From DATAXP01 sp963708675 (GTDB taxonomy: Bacteria; Planctomycetota; Planctomycetia; Pirellulales; PNKZ01): a stretch of 64,000 nt of DNA. The position numbers were made by a program, and so were the translations under genes. Under the pieces are notes generated by a model that was given only the letters and a program-made list of their open reading frames with translations, did no database searches and was not told where the DNA came from. Of the stretch, positions 60,975-64,000 are shown piece after piece; the stretch's first letter is position 1, and the number at the start of each line of letters is the position of its first letter. The stretch lies in contig CAVPTO010000003.1 of the NCBI GenBank assembly GCA_963708675.1, positions 5,270,001 through 5,334,000 of the forward strand, read 5' to 3'.

Positions 60975-62390
60975 ATGCGCTGGACGATTCAACGTCAGTT
61001 CTTGTTGCCGGTCATCGTGGTCGCGGTGCTGTGCTTCGTGGCGTCGAGCATCCTCGCGGTGGTCGTGACGACGCGCTGGGCCGAGCAGCGCGAACGCGAG
61101 CATCTCGACGAAGTTGTGTCAGCGATCACAGACTCGGGTTTTCCGCTGTCGTCGACTGTTTTGCGACGGATGAGCGCGTTGTCGGCAGCGGAGTTGGTCG
61201 TCATCGACGGCGCGGGTCGCGCAGTTTCCGGGCCCGCTTGGTTAGGCAATCAGATCGAGCCGACGCTGGCAGACCTGCCGACATCTAGACAACACGAAAT
61301 CTGGAGCCAGCCGGTCATTGAGCTTGCGGGACGAAGCTTCTTCGCAGCCCGCGTTCCGCTGGTAAGCCAAAGCTTTCCCGGCCGTGAGTTGTCGATGGTC
61401 GTTCTCTATCCCGAGGACCGATGGGTGGCGATGCGTAACCAATTGATGATCGGCCCTTGGGTGGTCGGGCTGATTGGCGTTGTCGTTTTGTCCGCGGCCA
61501 TCACGCTGGCGGCGAGGCGTGTCGTAGCGCCGCTTGAAAGCCTACGCAAGCGCGCGATGGTGATCGCCGAAGGAAACTTCGCGCCGATATTGCTTCCTGA
61601 TCGCAACGACGAGGTTCGTGACCTCACCGTGGCATTGAATGCGATGGCTGAGCAGTTGTCGCATTATGAAATCACCGTTCGGCAGAACGAACGCTTGCGC
61701 ACGCTGGGGCAAATCGGCGGCGGGCTTGCGCATCAGTTGCGAAACGCTGCGACAGGAGCGCGCATGGCGCTCGACCTGCACGCGCGTTCGTGCCCGAATA
61801 ACAGGAATGATCCGAGTGTGGGCATTGCCGTCCGACAGTTAATGCTGATGGAAGTGACGATCCAGCGGATCCTTACCCTGGGCCAACCGCGGCGCTGGTC
61901 TCGCGATTCGGTTTGTTTGAGTTCGCTGGTTGCCGAGACGGTCGAACTGTTGAGCCCCGCCTTTCAACATGCAGACATCGCCCTCAGGTTCGTCGCTCCC
62001 AACGAGGCGTTTACCGTCAACGGCGACACGAAAGCGCTCGAGCAAGTGACGTGGAACCTGTTGTTCAACGCGCTTGAGGCGGTACAACAGACGGACTGCG
62101 ATCGTGAGGTGACCGTGATTCTGGAACGCGGCGAGTCGAATATCGTGCGGTTCGTCGTCGAGGATTCTGGGCATGGCCCTGCCGACGCTATGACGGATCG
62201 CTTGTTTGAACCTTTCGCAACCGATAAGCCTGACGGGACGGGCCTAGGGCTGGCGGTGGTGAAGACGATCGTCCAAGAACATTCGGGAACGCTCGAGTGG
62301 CAACGCGTGGACCGACGAACACGGTTCATCGTGGAGTTGCCGCTCATTGAAGTCGGAGACTTGCATGGCACGCCTGCTCATTGTGGATGA
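60975..62390 (+). CDS. Sensor histidine kinase, NtrB-like two-component partner
   Basis: 471 residues from ATG 60975 (GTG 60930 is in frame). TM1 (about 9-31) and TM2 (about 158-180) enclose a periplasmic sensor region of about 125 residues. A HAMP-like linker follows (VVAPLESLRKRAMVIAEGNFAP), then the H-box GGGLAHQLRNAATGARMAL, N-box EQVTWNLLFNALEAV, G1 EDSGHGPADA and G2 PDGTGLGLAVVKT. It overlaps the regulator gene by 26 bp, so the two are translationally coupled. The signal cannot be deduced. Confidence 0.92.
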   Translation: MRWTIQRQFLLPVIVVAVLCFVASSILAVVVTTRWAEQREREHLDEVVSAITDSGFPLSSTVLRRMSALSAAELVVIDGAGRAVSGPAWLGNQIEPTLADLPTSRQHEIWSQPVIELAGRSFFAARVPLVSQSFPGRELSMVVLYPEDRWVAMRNQLMIGPWVVGLIGVVVLSAAITLAARRVVAPLESLRKRAMVIAEGNFAPILLPDRNDEVRDLTVALNAMAEQLSHYEITVRQNERLRTLGQIGGGLAHQLRNAATGARMALDLHARSCPNNRNDPSVGIAVRQLMLMEVTIQRILTLGQPRRWSRDSVCLSSLVAETVELLSPAFQHADIALRFVAPNEAFTVNGDTKALEQVTWNLLFNALEAVQQTDCDREVTVILERGESNIVRFVVEDSGHGPADAMTDRLFEPFATDKPDGTGLGLAVVKTIVQEHSGTLEWQRVDRRTRFIVELPLIEVGDLHGTPAHCG

Positions 62391-63753
62391 TGAGCCGACG
62401 ATCTGTTGGGGCTTAAGTCGTCTCGCGCGTGAAATGGGACACGAGGCGGCCATCGCATCGTCGGCCGAAACGGCGTTCACACTTGCGGCGAAGGGCACGT
62501 TCGATGCGGTGATGCTCGACGTGCGCCTGCCCGGGCTCGATGGCATCGCGGCGGCTCCACGGCTGCGCCAACTCCTCGGCGAGGCGCCGATCGTCATCAT
62601 GACGGCTTACGGCAACTTGGACACTGCCGTTGCTGCTGTGCGAAGCGGGGCATTCGAGTATTTGATCAAACCGTTCGACCTCGCTGCGGCAGAGCGCGTC
62701 ATTCAGCGAGCCCTTCGACCGCGCACGGTTCAGCCCGCGGCAACAATCGATCATGCTGAGGCGGTAGATGATCTGGTCGGCGCGGCGCCTGCGATGCAGC
62801 AAGTATTTAAGCACATTGCCTTGGCAGCCGGCTCGGACGCCTGCGTGCTGATTCACGGCGCCAGCGGTACCGGCAAAGAGTTGGTGGCCCGCGCGATTCA
62901 CAAGTTTAGCGCTCGCAATAGTGGGCCTTTCGTCGCCGTCAATCTCGCGAGCCTGAGTCCCACGCTTGCCGAGAGCGAATTGTTTGGCCATGTGCGCGGT
63001 GCGTTCACCGGTGCCGATCAGCCACGTGTCGGCTTGATCGAACAAGCTCACGGCGGAACGCTGTTTCTCGATGAAGTGGCCGAGATTCCGCTGGCGCTGC
63101 AAGTGAAACTGTTGCGGGTGTTGGAGGAAGGCGAGTTGACGCCGGTCGGCTCGAACGAAACGCGGCAGTCGGATTTTCGCGTCGTCTCGGCGACGCATCA
63201 GGATTTGGCTCGCTGTGTGGGCGAGGGACGTTTTCGGCATGATGTCTTCTTCCGTCTGAATACCTTCTCGATCGAGTTGCCAGCGTTGAAAGCGCGAGGT
63301 GACGACATCGAGTTGCTCGCGAATCATTTCCTGTCACGTTTGGCGCGCAAGTCAGGTCAACCCACCGCACGCTTGACCCCCGAGGCTGTCGTGGAACTTA
63401 AGCAACGCGCCTGGCACGGCAATGTTCGTGAGTTGCGCAATGTCATTGAGCACGCGACGATTCTCGCTCGTGGCGAGTTGATTGGTGTCGATCATCTGCC
63501 GCCCCATGCTCCGCCGATCGGGCCCCACGACGCGATGCCGAGTGTTGCCGCCGTGGTTCGCGATTGGGCTCAACGCCAATTCAACTCGAATCCCGAAGCG
63601 GATGAGCTTTACCAGCGGATGCTTGAGCTTGTCGAACCACCGCTCTTAGAAGTGGCGCTAGAGCATCACCGCGGCCAGCAAACGGCGGCCGCGCGATCGC
63701 TCGGTCTACATCGCATGACGCTGCGTAAGAAAATCAAAGAGCGGGGCAATTGA
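62365..63753 (+). CDS. Sigma-54-dependent response regulator, NtrC type
   Basis: 462 residues. Receiver domain with Asp9/Asp8 pair, phospho-acceptor Asp52 (VMLDVRLPGLDG) and Lys in YLIKPFD. AAA+ core: Walker A GASGTGKE (about 170), sigma-54 contact loop GAFTGA (intact), Walker B GGTLFLDEVAEIP and the arginine-finger region RFRHDVFFRLNTF. Fis-type helix-turn-helix at the end (HHRGQQTAAARSLGLHRMTLRKKIKE). It should activate sigma-54 promoters after phosphorylation by the overlapping kinase. Targets are not apparent in the window. Confidence 0.94.
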   Translation: MARLLIVDDEPTICWGLSRLAREMGHEAAIASSAETAFTLAAKGTFDAVMLDVRLPGLDGIAAAPRLRQLLGEAPIVIMTAYGNLDTAVAAVRSGAFEYLIKPFDLAAAERVIQRALRPRTVQPAATIDHAEAVDDLVGAAPAMQQVFKHIALAAGSDACVLIHGASGTGKELVARAIHKFSARNSGPFVAVNLASLSPTLAESELFGHVRGAFTGADQPRVGLIEQAHGGTLFLDEVAEIPLALQVKLLRVLEEGELTPVGSNETRQSDFRVVSATHQDLARCVGEGRFRHDVFFRLNTFSIELPALKARGDDIELLANHFLSRLARKSGQPTARLTPEAVVELKQRAWHGNVRELRNVIEHATILARGELIGVDHLPPHAPPIGPHDAMPSVAAVVRDWAQRQFNSNPEADELYQRMLELVEPPLLEVALEHHRGQQTAAARSLGLHRMTLRKKIKERGN

Positions 63754-63771
63754 TTCGTCGCATCCGCGCTG

Positions 63772-63966
63772 TCACTTCCGCTCGAAGATCGTCGCCAACG
63801 ATGCCAGTAACTTTTTTGCGGCTTCGTGGATAACGTCTTCTGCGTCCAATGCACGAGCATCCACCTGGACCGACGGCCTTCCGAACAGGTCGACGGCAGC
63901 GCGGCATTCATGCGTCGGCGGCGCCTCGCTGTTGTGGCACTCGATGACGACCGATAGCTTGACCAC
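63772..63966 (-). CDS. Small protein of unknown function
   Basis: 64 residues from ATG 63966 (MVKLSVVIECHNSE). A short, charged sequence without leader or membrane helix. No family recognised. It could be a real small gene convergent with the regulator, or a chance frame; codon use (GC-rich third positions) is compatible with coding. Confidence 0.4.
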   Translation of the reverse strand: MVKLSVVIECHNSEAPPTHECRAAVDLFGRPSVQVDARALDAEDVIHEAAKKLLASLATIFERK

Positions 63967-64000
63967 AGCTCGACGATAAGGCTGAACAACCGACGAAAAG

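Overview
The window looks like about 64 kb of a planctomycete chromosome, probably of the Pirellulales type. This rests on gene content and not on a marker gene: a DUF1549/DUF1553 plus DUF1501 pair, two Gfo/Idh/MocA oxidoreductases (one with a twin-arginine leader), a PQQ-type beta-propeller with the WRGP start, a ThuA protein, DUF1569, many lipoprotein or signal leaders, and GC-rich intergenic palindromes of several families.

Layout. 1-12 kb: a membrane-anchored VWA protein (cut by the window edge), a secreted esterase, the PQQ propeller, a histidine kinase/OmpR regulator pair, then three same-strand genes (a large unknown protein, a phosphatidylserine-decarboxylase-like enzyme and an Lgt-like membrane protein) and a convergent anchored TPR-type protein. 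12-21 kb: DUF1569, an NAD(P)-binding SDR-like protein, DUF1990, and a tripartite RND efflux operon read leftwards (fusion protein, RND pump, outer-membrane factor). 21.3-23.1 kb: an insertion-sequence graveyard (DDE transposase remnant, RAYT element, IS110 remnant).

23.1-30.8 kb: the most interesting region, a chromosomal integron. An IntI-type integrase (29809-30775, plus strand) is divergent from an attI-like core and from eight cassettes read on the minus strand, each ending in an attC site. Five full attC sites share one 123-bp sequence; two others have different architectures. In seven of the eight cassettes the entry core heptamer is exactly reverse-complementary to the outer end of that cassette's own attC; the eighth has one mismatch. 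One cassette-sized interval holds a 2.4-kb tyrosine-recombinase plus IS91-family unit. Other cassettes encode a PDZ protein, a SUKH/SMI1-like protein, a DUF3806 lipoprotein, a two-helix membrane protein and three short unknowns.

31-51 kb: secreted proteins, tRNA-Lys(CUU), an alkaline-phosphatase-superfamily enzyme, a Gfo/Idh/MocA enzyme, RNase R, a ThuA protein, cyanophycinase, and a leftward run of TPR, agmatine-deiminase-like, DUF1501 and DUF1549/1553 genes, followed by a lipoprotein/lipase fusion. 51-64 kb: a MaoC-type protein, a GNAT, a 2.3-kb module (cNMP/thioredoxin-reductase-like protein plus UBP zinc finger) bounded by 53-bp direct repeats, an SGNH hydrolase, DUF3800, a second Gfo/Idh/MocA enzyme, an FAD/NAD(P)-binding protein, a TauE-like half protein and an NtrC-type two-component pair.

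Quality warning: at least six otherwise well-conserved genes are each broken by one single-base indel, five of them in homopolymers. This pattern fits sequencing error better than gene death, so the broken genes are given as whole loci with the shift positions stated.
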